From contig CM106586.1 in the NCBI GenBank assembly GCA_048013815.1, positions 20,460,001 through 20,524,000 on the forward strand: DNA of 64,000 nt, in the 5' to 3' direction. Made by a program: the position numbers and the translations under genes. The notes below the pieces were generated by a model, which did not search any database, had not been told where the DNA came from, and was given only the letters and a program-made list of their open reading frames with translations. Below are positions 12,739-23,990 of this stretch, piece by piece. Each line of letters starts with the position of its first letter. Within the stretch, counting starts at the first letter, position 1. The DNA comes from Setoptus koraiensis (lineage: Eukaryota > Arthropoda).

Positions 12739-12762
12739 CACACACACACACACACACACACC
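12739..12762. repeat. (CA)n dinucleotide repeat
   Basis: Twelve uninterrupted CA units. Confidence 0.9.
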
Positions 12763-13159
12763 AGCGGCACCAATAACGAGACGGCAACAAACGAGATTAT
12801 TATGTAACAGCGCCACTAATAAGCGTTGTGTGTGTCTATAACGAGTGGCGTCGCTTTTGTTGGCATCGCTCGAATGGCGACGAGCGATGCCGCTACGTCG
12901 CTGGCCGCCGTTTATCTGCGTGCAACGGAACGAAACGGCCAACGAAGCGCCATTGCGCTTACCTGTCCGAGCGGAATATTAATTTATATTATTATCACCG
13001 ATATACAATGTGCCGAGCGATGTGCGCTGTCGAAGGCTGCCAGCTCATGATGATAATTAGATGCCTGTATCGGCGATTAGATTATGTTTGTATTAGTGTG
13101 ATGTCCGTCGATGCGCGCAGCGCCCTCTGTGCAAGCCAACCGGCCCACAGGTGAGAGCT

Positions 13160-13207
13160 CAGGTGAGGGCACAGGCGAGGGCACAGGCGAGGGCACAGGT
13201 GAGGGCA
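13160..13207. repeat. 12-bp minisatellite, four units
   Basis: Four units of caggtgagggca or caggcgagggca. Confidence 0.85.
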
Positions 13208-13280
13208 AAAGTTGTGACACACATCCTAATGAATATGGATGGTGCAGCGGCGCATAAATGTTGTGCCGTTGTGTGTGTGC

Positions 13281-13287
13281 CAACAAT

Positions 13288-13344
<57 letters not shown>

Positions 13345-13352
13345 AACAACAA
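13281..13352. repeat. (CAA)n microsatellite
   Basis: About 24 nearly perfect CAA triplets, with two CAATAA interruptions. Confidence 0.9.
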
Positions 13353-13786
13353 TCGGCGCTTGTTGCATCATCGACTCGGTTTGTTGTTGGTGCAATTAGA
13401 CGGTTTGTTCGCATGAGTCAATCGGCTGCGAGCGACGACAACAAACACGGAATACGTAATGCGCGCAAATCAAGCGAATAGATCAGCGGTGCATAATTGC
13501 TTACATTGTGTCGTCGCGCAAACCGAGCCACTGTTTTGCCAACCAATTGCCATTTGAGATTCGAGAGACGGGCCAGAAACGCGAGCTTGTTTCGTTGTTG
13601 CATTTTTTTGGCAAGTTCATCGATACAACAACAACATGTGCGCAGTTGTTGTTTGCGAGCAGCCACTAATTAGTCTAATTAACCTAATTGAAGTTGTCGA
13701 CAGCCAGCCCGAGATCCGCGAACGAACTGACCAGCGAACGCAATCGCGCCCAAGACAAAAAAAGAATTCACGAAATTGCTATCCGA

Positions 13787-14440
13787 ATGCGCCCCTCACA
13801 CAGTGAGCTGCTGGCCCGACTTTTGCCATTGCAACTATGCCTGTGCCTACTGAATCTGTCCGACGGGCCCACAATGTTGGTCGGCGCTTGCCTGTTCCGC
13901 GCCGCCTCGCTGGGCAGCCTCATGAGACAATACCCGCAATTTAGGGCCTATCTACAGCAGCAGCCATACGGTGGCTACAATCCGTACGGCCCCTATCAGC
14001 CACCCTACAATGGTTACAGCAACCCGTACGAACCCGTCCCGTATCCGTCCAACCAGTACTACCCGCAGCAGGCGTATTACCCGTCCTATCAGGCCTACCC
14101 GTACCCCGCCACGATGGGCGACCAGCAGCAGTCGAACAATGCAAATCAGCAGCAAGCCCAGAACCGCGCCGCCGACAACCAGCAGCAACAACAACAACAA
14201 CAGCAACAACAACAGCAACAACAACAGCAGCAACAAAACAACCAAAACAAGGCGCCGCCCGCTCAACAATCCAGTCCCGCCAACGCAAACAACGCGAATG
14301 CCCAACCGCAATCGAATCAAGGCCAGAGGGGCGCCAACCCGTACCCCACCGACGGCACCAGCCAGACCCAGGGCGGTGGCCAGACCCAGGGCGGCGGCGG
14401 ATATCCGTCGCAGGAGAACGGCGGCTACCCGAGCAGTTGA
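13787..14440 (+). CDS. Secreted Pro/Tyr/Gln-rich protein
   Basis: 217 residues from the ATG at 13787; codons upstream in the same frame have no ATG. The N-terminus is hydrophobic (LLPLQLCLCLLNL and a second stretch around residues 27-45), so secretion or membrane insertion is likely. Residues of about 55-105 are repeats of Tyr, Pro, Gly and Asn (NPYGPYQPPYNGYSNPYEP). A poly-Gln run of about 18 follows (around 14182-14237), then an Asn/Gln-rich part and a Gly/Gln tail ending GGYPSS. Such composition is seen in cuticle, cement, silk and eggshell proteins, but no family can be named. AATAAA at 14539-14544 is a fitting polyadenylation signal. A 9-bp perfect inverted repeat (14428-14450) surrounds the stop codon. 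An upstream coding exon cannot be excluded. Confidence 0.6.
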   Translation: MRPSHSELLARLLPLQLCLCLLNLSDGPTMLVGACLFRAASLGSLMRQYPQFRAYLQQQPYGGYNPYGPYQPPYNGYSNPYEPVPYPSNQYYPQQAYYPSYQAYPYPATMGDQQQSNNANQQQAQNRAADNQQQQQQQQQQQQQQQQQQQNNQNKAPPAQQSSPANANNANAQPQSNQGQRGANPYPTDGTSQTQGGGQTQGGGGYPSQENGGYPSS

Positions 14441-17400
14441 GCTGCTCGGGCAAGGGGCGACAGCTTGGCGCTTGACACTTTTGTCATTTGGCCGTGGGCC
14501 GTCGCTGCTGAGCACAATCATTTTGTCTAATAAGCATAAATAAACAACAGCAGCCAAACGCCAATTGGCAGAAGCAGAAAACTGCAAATGGTTAAATTAA
14601 AACGTATAATTGAATGGTAACCTGTTCTGGCGCCGTCGACTCTGGCGCGACTTGTTGCCAGAAATGGGGCCCGGCCCGGAATTGGCCATTGATTGATGTC
14701 GTCGAGCTAATAATAACAGCATGCGCAATGTCGCCACCTCGCGCTCGTTTGCTGGCGATGATCGATTATCGGGCCGCCAGTGCACACCAATGAGTCATTG
14801 GAGCGCCGTCCAATCAATCCATCATTGTGCATTCAATTAGCCGAACCGGTCGCCGCGGGATCCTTTCGAGAGCCGCCCCGAGTAACGACCGGCGCCGGCC
14901 GGAGTGTCGAGCAGCCGAGCTCTGACGGGCTGCGACGCGCGCTTCGGCGGTCTGTGCCGCGCACATCTGGCGAGGAACTTTCGCTCCGGAGCGGCAAATT
15001 TCCGCTTCGGAGCGCCGCAGCGGCCCGAAAGGTGCATGCGGCGAGTGTAGAAGCGCTCTCGTCGGGCCGGCGTGCGGACAGCGCTGATTGAGTCTTAGGA
15101 GCGGCTCCGGTTTGGCCCTTCAAGCAGCAGTGACGGCATCGGTCAGCTTGCAAATTTTCGGGCGCCGAATCATGCCCGTTCGCTGTTTGCGTTCTCGCTT
15201 CGAATCTCGCAATTTCTCGCTCTTTTTCCGGCCAGCGTCGGCACTATCGTGTGTCGGCTCATACCGTGCGAATGCCAGCGCAGCAAATGCGACCAGTCGC
15301 TGTGAGCCAGAGCAATCGTGATGGTCAATTTAGATTGAATTCTCGGAACGACACTGACCGACACAACTACTGTGTTGGCTGTGTGTTGCGCAACGGCAAC
15401 AGTTGGCCACAATTGGCGAAGAACAGATAAGAAAAAGAAGCCCGAAGAGAGCTGTAAATTTGCTACTCACGATCTCATCGAAGTAACGGGCACATTTTTT
15501 TTCGTTTCGTTTTATTCCCTTTTGATGAATTGATGCGGTTAATTCACTCTCGTTCACCTGTCCGCTGGCCGCTGGCCGGCAGCCAACGCCGGCACTCACA
15601 CAGTTCAACAGGTGAGCACCTGTTGAATTGGCTGGCGCAAACGAGCGCTGCTGGCCGGCCAATCGAAATGCACCATCGATCATCGTTGCAGGCATCGTAT
15701 CTAGTTTTTCGGATAAATGTAACACGATTCTAGCACAATATCTGGCGCCAGCGTCGCCGGATAAGACCTTATGGCAAGCCTACAGACAACGGCGACAACA
15801 ATACAATCTGCGTTCGGGATTCTTGAGCGTGGCGAGACGCGCCGTCGCACGCTCGACAAGGGAAGCTCGACAAAACCAACTGTGCCCGCCAGCTTAATGC
15901 TGGATATAACATAATTGATTATCACGGCGTGCCAATGCCGCTACAATGTCTGCCACGACAATGACGCAACTGACACAATCGACCGACGCGATGTTGCTGG
16001 CGCTCTGTTTGCACTTCGGCAACACCATATTGCGCAACAATGCATTTTAATTATATTTTTCATTGTTCTCCGTTTCCCATTTTTCGGTTGTGACTTGTTG
16101 CCCTAAACATTAATTAATGTTGCAAGCTAGCTGGCTGTAACAATTAATTGCACACTGAACAAATTGGCCAGTTTCAGCCGCTTGGTGTCGTCGTGTCGCA
16201 TCCGTCGACCAAATGCGGCACTGGGGCCGACATGGCGTGACCGCCGCTTGCCCATTTTTGCACGATCGCCAGATTGCTCGACTTGCCGTTGAAGTTGCAT
16301 GTGCAAGTCCCCACTAACCAACAGTCTAAAGATTGTGTGGAATTTTGCGAGAAATTCAGCCTCGATTCAGGGTCATCGAAATCTCGAATAACTTCTTGGG
16401 CAGGTCACCGGCGCAGAGGCCGTCGCTACTGAACGTCGTTGGAGATTTCGATGAACGCGAATAAAAGCAAATCTCTGGCGGGATCACGATAGATGCATAT
16501 TTGGACAGAATGGAGGCAGCGAATAGAATAATAGGTTATTCGAAATCCATAACGACTTCCGGTCTTCGTCTTTCTGACTTCTAGATCTGAACAAAAGTAT
16601 TTCGCTGACATTTTCTGAGTCAACCGACATGTGATAATTGTCTGGAAAATAACGGTTCAAGTGACAACATTAATCTGATTTTCTAAACCGATGATGTTGA
16701 AATTATGGTAAACTAGCCACTGTGCGCCGTACAGTGACTGAAAAAAAAATCGAGATTCACAAAGAGCCTCTAGGAATCTCAACGACGTATCTCGAAATAA
16801 TCGGTGCCCAACTGGGCACCACCGGACATATCCAGAGTAACACCGTGTCCATCAATAGTCTGGCATTGAACTACCGAAAATAATCTGTTCGATCGAGAAA
16901 GTTGAAAGTTGAGAAAATGCGACGACACGAGAATGTGGGAATGTCCGAAAAATGAAGGAGAGCGACAATGCGAAAGAGCGAAAGATCGAAAAAGCAAAAA
17001 AGTGATATAGCGTAATGGCCGAAAAATTGGCCAAGAGCAATTATTGAGCTGGGACAGTGAGTGGCCAATATCGTCGTTTCGGCGGAGCGGTCGAGTTGAT
17101 ATGCAGCGATAATCACAACCAGTGAACTCTTGTGTTTGTGAAAAATTGTTGAAAAAATCGGTGAATTATCTGTGGGCACAAACTCTGACAGGAATCGCTG
17201 GCCAGCTTTATTGTAGATTTGCGTGCTCTCGTTCGCCAGTCATCAGTGCAACAACACGGCCGTTCGCTTGATATGGCAAAAATCATAAGGCACACTTTGC
17301 TCGCTCACAACTGGGCTGTCTCGCCATCAATTTAGTTGCTCGGCGAGCTTGATTGCGGTTGGTGTCAGACAGCAAGTTGTTGGGCTGCTCGCACTTCCTT

Positions 17401-18962
17401 GCCTTGCTCTTGCTGACGATAATTCTCTCTAGCATTACGCAGTCTTGGATGTATCAACCGACAGGTGAGCTGATTGCACGAGACGACAGGGCAAACGGTT
17501 GCTTGCGATACCATAACCATTACGTAATCCATCTGATGCCATATGATTGTGCTTAACGACGCACCAAACGGCCATTGTCTTGATGCGTGTGTTACCTTTA
17601 TGTCGGTGTCTTGATCGATTGGATAAGAGCGAGAGCGCTTGGTGTTGCGAATAGGACGCGCACACAAACAAACAGCGCGACAAGTTTTCATTATTTGCTA
17701 GTTTTCAAGTTTATCTCACACCAGCCAGCAATAAACAAAAAACGGCCATTCGCATTCGCAACATTGACCGAGTGTGAGAGAGAGAGCGAGAGAAGTTTCT
17801 CTCAATTGTCTGCACCAATCGTTCACCATTAGCATGGATCCTGACGAACGCGCCCAATTAAGGCGGCTGCCAATTGGCAAATAAACAAATCACTGGTGGC
17901 CGCAATCACGATTTGCCACAACCGCCACTCGGACGCGACCCCGAAGCGCCATCAGTGCGACGCCTTGCCAACGATCAATTAATCAATCAATCATCATTAG
18001 AGCAGCATCTTTGAAATGGCCGAAGATTCTAGACTAAAGACGCCTATTATCATAACAACTGCATCGTAATTAGTGCTTGTAGCAGCTGAAAAGAGCATGA
18101 GCTTTTTTCGATGAATGAGCCAGGCTAATTGATAATAATTTTTTGGTTCACCCAACAGTGGGATGTTTTGCTGGATTCACGGTGGCGCCACCTCTCAGTA
18201 GAATCCATACTCAACAGAGATGAGGGTGAACAGAGCAAAAAGTAAAGGTGTCAGATGATGAGAATAATGAGAGAAAAAAAAATGTCGGGATGGATTTCGC
18301 TTACTTCGTCTCCCGATTCATTGAGTAACAAATATAGAGGGCGAACGGTGAAAATATGAGTCGAGTCGATTTCATTCGGATGTTCGCACAATCCATTCGA
18401 TTATTTCTGGCAAGGTCGCAAGCATCGTCGCTCATCGGATGCATTTCTCCTCATTCAATAAATTGCTTCAATGCTGAAATGAAAATGTCTGTTATGCTGC
18501 GGCTCTCACTTCGCAGAGTGTGAAAAGAATGTTATCGTCGGAATCTCAAGATTCGCATCTAGTGTCAACTTGAACACTAACGCCCACACACAGTACGTGA
18601 CACCCGATCAAGACAACAGAATCAATAACGACTCGTTCATGTGATCTCGTCATGTCGCGCGTAACGTATGAGTGATTAATGCTGACTAAACATTTACATC
18701 ATGCAAGATTAGCTGATTTCGTGCAAGACAACAATGTATAATAATTATTATGTGACACATAGAGGGATGGCTGGCTGTTGCTTGATCAGCAGGATATTGC
18801 TAGGAGCGCTCGTCAATGACAAGACGGCCGTGAGCGTTAACGTGAATGCTTATTTATGTAACTGCAAGAAAGAATTTTCATTAGTCCCCATTCTCATTCT
18901 ACGAAAGCCAATTCATCGCATCTATCCGACCTCGAACATAGTTATTTCATCAAGCAACAACC
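14441..18962. other. Intergenic region, no supported gene
   Basis: Contains the Tyr-rich gene's poly(A) signal, a 24-bp perfect palindrome at 15604-15627, a GA-rich tract near 17775-17793, and a shift from GC-rich to AT-richer DNA around 16 kb. One Leu-rich open stretch (17353-17461) that ends in a donor-like CAG|gtgagc has no ATG. I see nothing else that I can support. Confidence 0.5.
15604..15627. repeat. Perfect 11-bp-arm palindrome containing two E-boxes
   Basis: ttcaacaggtg, then ag, then cacctgttgaa. Both arms contain CAGGTG/CACCTG, the core bound by Snail/Zeb-type factors in animals. Any regulatory role is inference. Confidence 0.7.
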
Positions 18963-20287
18963 ATGGCCGAGGCACTACAAGATCGAGTCGGACACTCAAT
19001 CAACCATTTCGGTCTACAATACCTTAATCAGACCGATTCCGACGCAAATGCCGTCTTTTCGCCGATATCGTTTGTAACAGCATTATATCTGGTCTATTTG
19101 GGCACACAAAAAGACAGTGCGAGTGCCGAAGAAATTTCTCGACTGTTGAATTTCAAACAATTGCAGCTAGAATCAGGCAGTACCGACATCCATGAGGGAT
19201 TAGGCAAGATCTATGAAAATCTTGGAGAGGTGACGACGCTTCAAATTCAAACGAAGATCTTGGGCTTCAGCAAAATCGCCGAAAAGCTGGCCTGACCAAA
19301 TTTAAATCAGGAAACCTCGTGTTGAGCAATAAAGATTTCGGCGAACTACGAGACACTTTTCAAGCGACAGTAACGGGCAGATACAGCGAAGTCGCGCTGG
19401 CTCAATACAGCAAGAATCTGGATAAAAAAGAGCTCGCAAACAATTTATTAGTGCCAGGTAAAGATGGCAAACCGATTGTTCTCAAAGTAAACCGGGCCAG
19501 CGATATAAGTGACGCTGTCAACGAATGGGTGGCCAACAAAACCAGCAACAACATCAAGCAAATCATGCCAGAACTACGATCCATGGACGAGCTAGCTCTC
19601 GCGATCGTGAACGCTGTTTATTTGAACGCCAGTTGGCAGCATTTTGACAAGAAAGACACTGTTGATGATTTCTTTTACGAAGCTCGCGGCGATAAGAAGA
19701 GCAAGGTTCCGTTCATGGTGCGAAAAGGGGAGGAATTCCCCTATTATAATTCGGAGGAGCACAAGGACGGTTTGCTGGGCTCAATCAAATTTGAGGCCCT
19801 GGAATTAGAATACCATGGAAGTAATATCGCCTTGACGATTCTGTTACCACACGACAAGGATGGTCTCGATGAATTGCAGAGAGCTCTCACTTGGTCCAAG
19901 CTGAATGATCTGTACAGCCAACTATACGAAGAGAGAGAAGTTGACGTCAAGTTGCCCAAGTTCAAATTTGATTTGAGTTATGATGGTGCAGAAATGCTCA
20001 AAAAGATGGGCGTAAGCAAAATGTTCAATGCAAGGGAGGCCAAGTTGACTGAGATGTTTGAAAGACCTGTGCCACTTGGAGTATCTAAGATTGTTCACAA
20101 GGCAACTATTGGCGTCGACGAGAAAGGAATTGAGGCCTCTGTCGCCACCTGTGTACTGGAGTTGTACTGCCCTGCTTCTATATCACTAGGGGGACACAAG
20201 TTCATAGCGAATCGGCCATTTTTGTTTGTAGTCAGACACATCAGGAGCGGAGCCTCTTTGTTCATGGGTCGCGTCACTCGCTTGTAA
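18963..20287 (+). CDS. Serpin, two exons with a very short intron
   Basis: Serine protease inhibitor fold, about 427 residues. Exons 18963-19229 and 19271-20287 are joined over a 41-bp GT-AG intron (GAG|gtgacg ... ttgggcttcag|CA). Without splicing the frame stops at 19295. With it, the segment SGNLVLSNKDFGELRDTF falls exactly where serpins have their ANRLY strand. Recognisable parts are VFSPISFVTALYLVYLG near the N-terminus, INxWVxxxT-like DAVNEWVANKTSNNI, NAVYLNASWQHFD, the LPKFKFDLSYD strand and the C-terminal NRPFLFVVRH plus FMGRVTRL. The hinge (VDEKGIEASVATCVLE) has the small residues of inhibitory serpins. P1 would fall near the Tyr-Cys-Pro-Ala stretch, so target specificity is unclear. 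No signal peptide follows the ATG, so it looks cytosolic unless an upstream exon exists. An insertion of about 25 residues follows strand 1. It lies just upstream of the protease array. Confidence 0.85.
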
Positions 20288-21119
20288 TCCATTGATTATA
20301 AAATGTACATCTATGAGTCTCGTTAGCTCATTTGATCTGCGCGATGCTCGAATAGCCAAATTGCCAACTGTTCATCGGGCCCAAGAACCAGAATCGCAAA
20401 TAAAACATATGTCGCAACAAAGGTACTCGCACTAGCGAGGGGCCATGTCTTTCAATCTCTTGAGCTTTCTGTCCACTTATCTACCTATCCGAGAGTCTCT
20501 TCGTCGTCGAATCAATCAACTCTTTAGAGTTTGATTTTGAAGTCGAAATTTCGTAGTCATTATAAATATTTGATAGTGGTGATGTTTTTGAAAGTAGCTC
20601 AACATGTTTCCTCCACTACACATCTGCTTCAATGTCAAAGTGGAGAAGTCTTGATTTGATCCCAGGCAACAGCTTACTCAACTTATCCTCGCTCTCGAAA
20701 TCGGCAAAACTTATGTCGAGCGTAGTTACGTGGGGACACTTGGTCACGGGTTGAAACAGCTCCGAGTGAGCGAATTTTATACCTTCTAAGTCCAAAGTGG
20801 GCAACATGTGTCCTATTTTTTATTTCACCTCATAGTTCACTGAAGAAGAAGTAGTTTAGAGCCAATATTAGCCTTGTATCTCAGCTCTCTCGGGGTGAAA
20901 CGGGGTCTCAAAGTTGAAATTCTGAGAAAAGTGGGCGTGTCTGGTGAAGAAAAAACCAGAAACAAAAATAAACCAGAAGATTTCTGGCTCCACCTGAGAG
21001 AGATCTTTTCAACCATACCCTATTTTCAAGAATCGAAGACCAAAAATAAAAACACCCCAAAATGAGACAGCCTCTTACTTGCAACATCAGTGTACCAGTT
21101 GAAAAATTAAAGCATGATC
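20288..21119. other. Intergenic region after the serpin
   Basis: Apart from a possible LRR-like fragment at 20616-20807 on the minus strand, I see no gene. A 63-codon open frame at 20874-21065 has no recognisable features. Confidence 0.5.
20616..20807 (-). pseudogene. Possible leucine-rich-repeat (F-box type) fragment
   Basis: An ATG-initiated 63-codon frame with the rhythm LPTLDLEGIKF ... VTTLDISFADF ... LLHFDIEADV, like one to two repeats from the end of an F-box/LRR protein. It is too short to be a whole gene and no further repeats are seen upstream, so it is probably a remnant or a terminal exon. Confidence 0.3.
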
Positions 21120-21895
21120 GGCGATGGTTTTAGGCACAAAGCTCGTAGCTGGCTGAGAGTTTTTGGCTGCCAACTGGAGAGTATCCGATTACCAATGCAA
21201 ATTTTAAGTGCAAAATTTCGACTCGAGATTCAAACTCTGGAGATTGATTTGTCGATGGAGAGACTTTTGGATAGATAGACAAGCTGACAGACAGCTCTAG
21301 AAATTGGAGGACGTGGCCACATCGACAGTGCAAGCGCTTTTGTATGTTGTAAGGTGCGTTTTATTGAAATATAAGGAAAAACAAGCGAAAGGATAATGGA
21401 AGCCATCGAGATGAGATAGACACTGGATGGCGTGCAAATCGGAAGTCAAGAATCGTTAAGATGGCGATTTCAAATTTGGCATAAATCCCAACCCCATCAA
21501 TGAACAAATGAATGCGAAATAAGCGGCGGAGAAGAATTACGCATGGCGAAGAGGCGTCACGTTATGATTGGATTTCCCTTGGTTAGTGTTCATAGATTTA
21601 AGGTTTGTGGTGGCACAATCATGCATGAAAAAGCGGTATTAACGGCTGTGCATTGCCAAAGAATGTTAGAAACGATCGAGGTTTTCGCATGTGCACATGA
21701 TATATTAGTATCGGAATATCATGTGTGAGGAGCCTCATCTTTCGTACATTATTCATCCCGTGGTGTGGCGTTGATCAAACTGGAGAAACCACTGCGATGG
21801 ACAAATTATGTGAAACCCGCTTGTTTGCGACTAGCGAGTAAAGGCATGGAAAATCCCGGCCATTTAGGCCCCACAAATCTCATCATTGCTGGCTG
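21120..21895 (+). pseudogene. Protease-family pseudogene, plus strand
   Basis: A decayed relative of the protease genes downstream. The untranslated leader (gagacttttggat) and a start region like ALLYVVRCVLL match the gene at 37603. GINPNP, a FPW-like block, CGGTIMHEKAVLTAVHC with the active-site His (about 21610-21660), and LIKLEKPLRWTNYVKPACL are all recognisable but spread over different frames with stops between. It ends before the serine region. Confidence 0.75.
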
Positions 21896-21934
21896 AGAGT
21901 TATGGGTTTCGGAGAAAAATGCACGCCAATTTTT

Positions 21935-22410
21935 TCAAATAAACCTGTCTGAAACAGGGTACGCATGATTGTGCCCCCACATCCAAATCCATAACGATAT
22001 ATTGGCGTCAATTCTTGTTCTTATTTGAGCAACGGCCAGCTTACCAGACAACCAATTATTGCCACCAGGATCCGGATTGATGTCACACTCTACATCGTCA
22101 ACGTAACGTTTCGAAGCTTCCGGTTTGTACACTTTCGGATTTGCGGGTCGCCTCGACTTTGATTTCTCGTTCCTAACCCAACTAGCGACCGGTGATTGGA
22201 TGTTTTGTTTGCTTCGTACACTCCATGGTGATGCCCATATTACGCTCGGTCCGCTCGCGCTCTTCGTTCCACAGCGCACGCTTCCAACATTTCATCGGTT
22301 ACCGGAGCCAAAATCACCAATAAAACACTTGTTGCAGCAAACAAATGTTTATACGGGCTTGGGCGCCATCTTTCTGGCCATTGGAGCAACAAAATCTTCG
22401 TCCACTAGCT
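21935..22410 (-). pseudogene. Inverted N-terminal protease fossil
   Basis: On the minus strand, LFAATSVLLVILAPVTDEM resembles the leader of the protease genes (LYAVTCVSLTILFLGPDEQ). Further along comes VECDINPDPGGNNW, a counterpart of CGINPNPSSNVW. The order matches the N-terminal half of the family, inverted and tail-to-tail with the plus-strand fossil at 21120-21895. Similar inverted pieces follow at 25050, 31150 and 37020. Confidence 0.6.
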
Positions 22411-22721
22411 CGCATGACCAGGGCCCGGATTTCGAGGAGCCGTGCGACACGATCCTACACGATGATAACTTATTTTTCAAGCAAATAATCAAAATCAATG
22501 AAGACAACCTCATTAATAATAATAATAATTTATGATTTACGATTGCATTTTCTCTATATTGCAGCGCAATGTGTTTGCCGTAGTCGTTTTCGTTGTTGTG
22601 GTCTGGAGCTGATCAAGTTACACATTGAGCAGTAGATGTGTAGCGTGAAGGAAAAATGTAGAGCTGTTTTCAAAAACATCGCCACCGTCGACAAACCCAA
22701 ATGAGCTCGGCGTCGTGTGCT

Positions 22722-22790
22722 AAACTGCAAGCGCGTTTGGGCCTGTCTTGCCACGATTTGTTTGGGGCTCGGTCGCTTCTGCTCAAGTGA
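22722..22790 (+). pseudogene. 3' stub of an NRF-6-like gene
   Basis: These 69 bp match the last 23 codons of the acyltransferase gene at 26171-28636 (KLQARLGLSCH...), with two base changes. The rest of the gene is missing; the sequence before it is instead the repeat-unit DNA also found at 26030. The breakpoint at aaactgc is the same one that follows the assembly gap at 34494. Confidence 0.85.
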
Positions 22791-23272
22791 AACACGCATG
22801 GTGGCACTCGTTTTTTTTTCATCCAATTACGAATGAACAAACAGATACGACGGATGGCTGTTGTTGTTGTTGTTGGTGATCGCCGTTCAACTAATAGACA
22901 TGCTGTTCTTTTGAGCGAATTGCTCGCCAAGATCGCATTTTACTGTACAGACTAAATTATTGAAGACAAGTAAATAGAATGCGACATGCAAAACCATACT
23001 GAGCTGTACCTCGATCTGTGACACTGGCGCAATCTGATTATTCTCATATCGCACGCTCAAAATTGCACAGCGATCAGGAAAACGAAATCTCTGAGAGGCC
23101 AGTCAATGAACATGATGTGGCTGGATGGATCAGCAAAAGTGAAATAAATATCCAAATCAATAGTTTTACAGTTGTCATTATAGTAATCAAATGAGAGTAA
23201 AGTGGCGCCGTCTGAACAGAGCCACATATAAGCAATATATTTATTCCATTATGGAATTTCCACAACAGTGAT
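22791..23272 (-). pseudogene. Antisense ATG7 fragment, copy 1
   Basis: Reverse-strand translation gives DIYFTFADPSS, then DWPLRDF and LIAVQF, matching ATG7 of this window (DIYFTFADPSS, GWPLRNFICLIAIQFKL at about 40690-40800). DNA similarity starts right after the acyltransferase stop and runs to a point equivalent to 40927. Stops, short deletions and a foreign insert of about 38 bp (near 22950-22990) break it. Two more copies lie at 28637 and 34564. Confidence 0.85.
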
Positions 23273-23990
23273 GCTCACTTGTGGAAAGTACCAGTTTTGT
23301 TTGAAATTTTCGGTTAGTGTTAAGTTTTAACAATCAGAAATCACTGCATCGATGTGGCACTTTCCAGCCCCATATAAGGTGTATTCACTACGACCACTCT
23401 ATGAATTAATATCAAAACTTGAGTTTTTTTCACCATTCAACACCATGTCTGCATGTCAATATTAATTTTAATCTAGTTGATTAATACCTAATACTGAATT
23501 AATTTGAGCTAATTCTATCTATCTATTTCGATTGATTATTTTGGCCTGAGCCTGATCATGTTACACATTGAAAGCAGTTGATGTGCAGCGAAGGCAACAT
23601 GCAGAGTTATTTTTTTCCTCTCAAAAACATCGCACCAAACGAACGCCACTATGAATGATCCCAAAAGACTGCAAAATATCGACTTCAAATGCAAATGTCT
23701 GGAGAGTGCTTGATTGATTGATTTGACGGCGAAGAGACTTTTGCATACTCAGACAAGTGGACAGAGAGGTGAATGAATTGAAAGACATGGCTCCCTCGCT
23801 TTTGCCACTATTATTGTATGCTGTAACATGTGTATCGTTGACGATTTTATTTCTTGGCCCCGATGAACAGTTAGCAACTAGTGCTTTTGAGCAACTAGAA
23901 TGGCCAACAGATGAGGCGCAATATGGCGATGCGGAAATTTTCGGATCAAAAAGTAATCATATCATATCGTCAGTTCATCGCCGTTTAGCA
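22815..23990. repeat. Segmental duplication, unit X copy 1
   Basis: Nearly identical to 28660-29840 and 34580-35760. It spans the ATG7 fragment, the shared upstream region and the first 68 or so codons of the protease. Copies 1 and 3 agree at sites where copy 2 differs (cattcaacacc against catccaacacc near 29293). Confidence 0.9.

Larger units (their letters stand above)
11538..13786. other. Intergenic region, no gene seen
   Basis: Between the aquaporin stop and the Tyr/Gln-rich gene. It holds a (CA)n tract at 12739-12762, a 12-bp minisatellite at 13160-13207 (four units of caggtgagggca type) and a (CAA)n tract at 13281-13352. I find no supported coding exon. Confidence 0.6.

Noticed and set aside
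17353-17468. Leu-rich signal-like stretch followed by CAG|gtgagc, as in a first coding exon
   Set aside because: No ATG in the frame after the upstream TGA and no matching downstream exon found.
18963-19318. Serpin as a frameshifted pseudogene
   Set aside because: The 41-bp intron restores the frame and puts a conserved strand in register, so splicing explains it better.
20874-21065. 63-codon frame after the serpin
   Set aside because: Low-complexity Lys-rich sequence, no homology, next to decayed DNA.
23074-23265. 63-codon minus-strand frame present identically in three places
   Set aside because: It is an off-frame reading of the antisense ATG7 fragment, not a separate gene.
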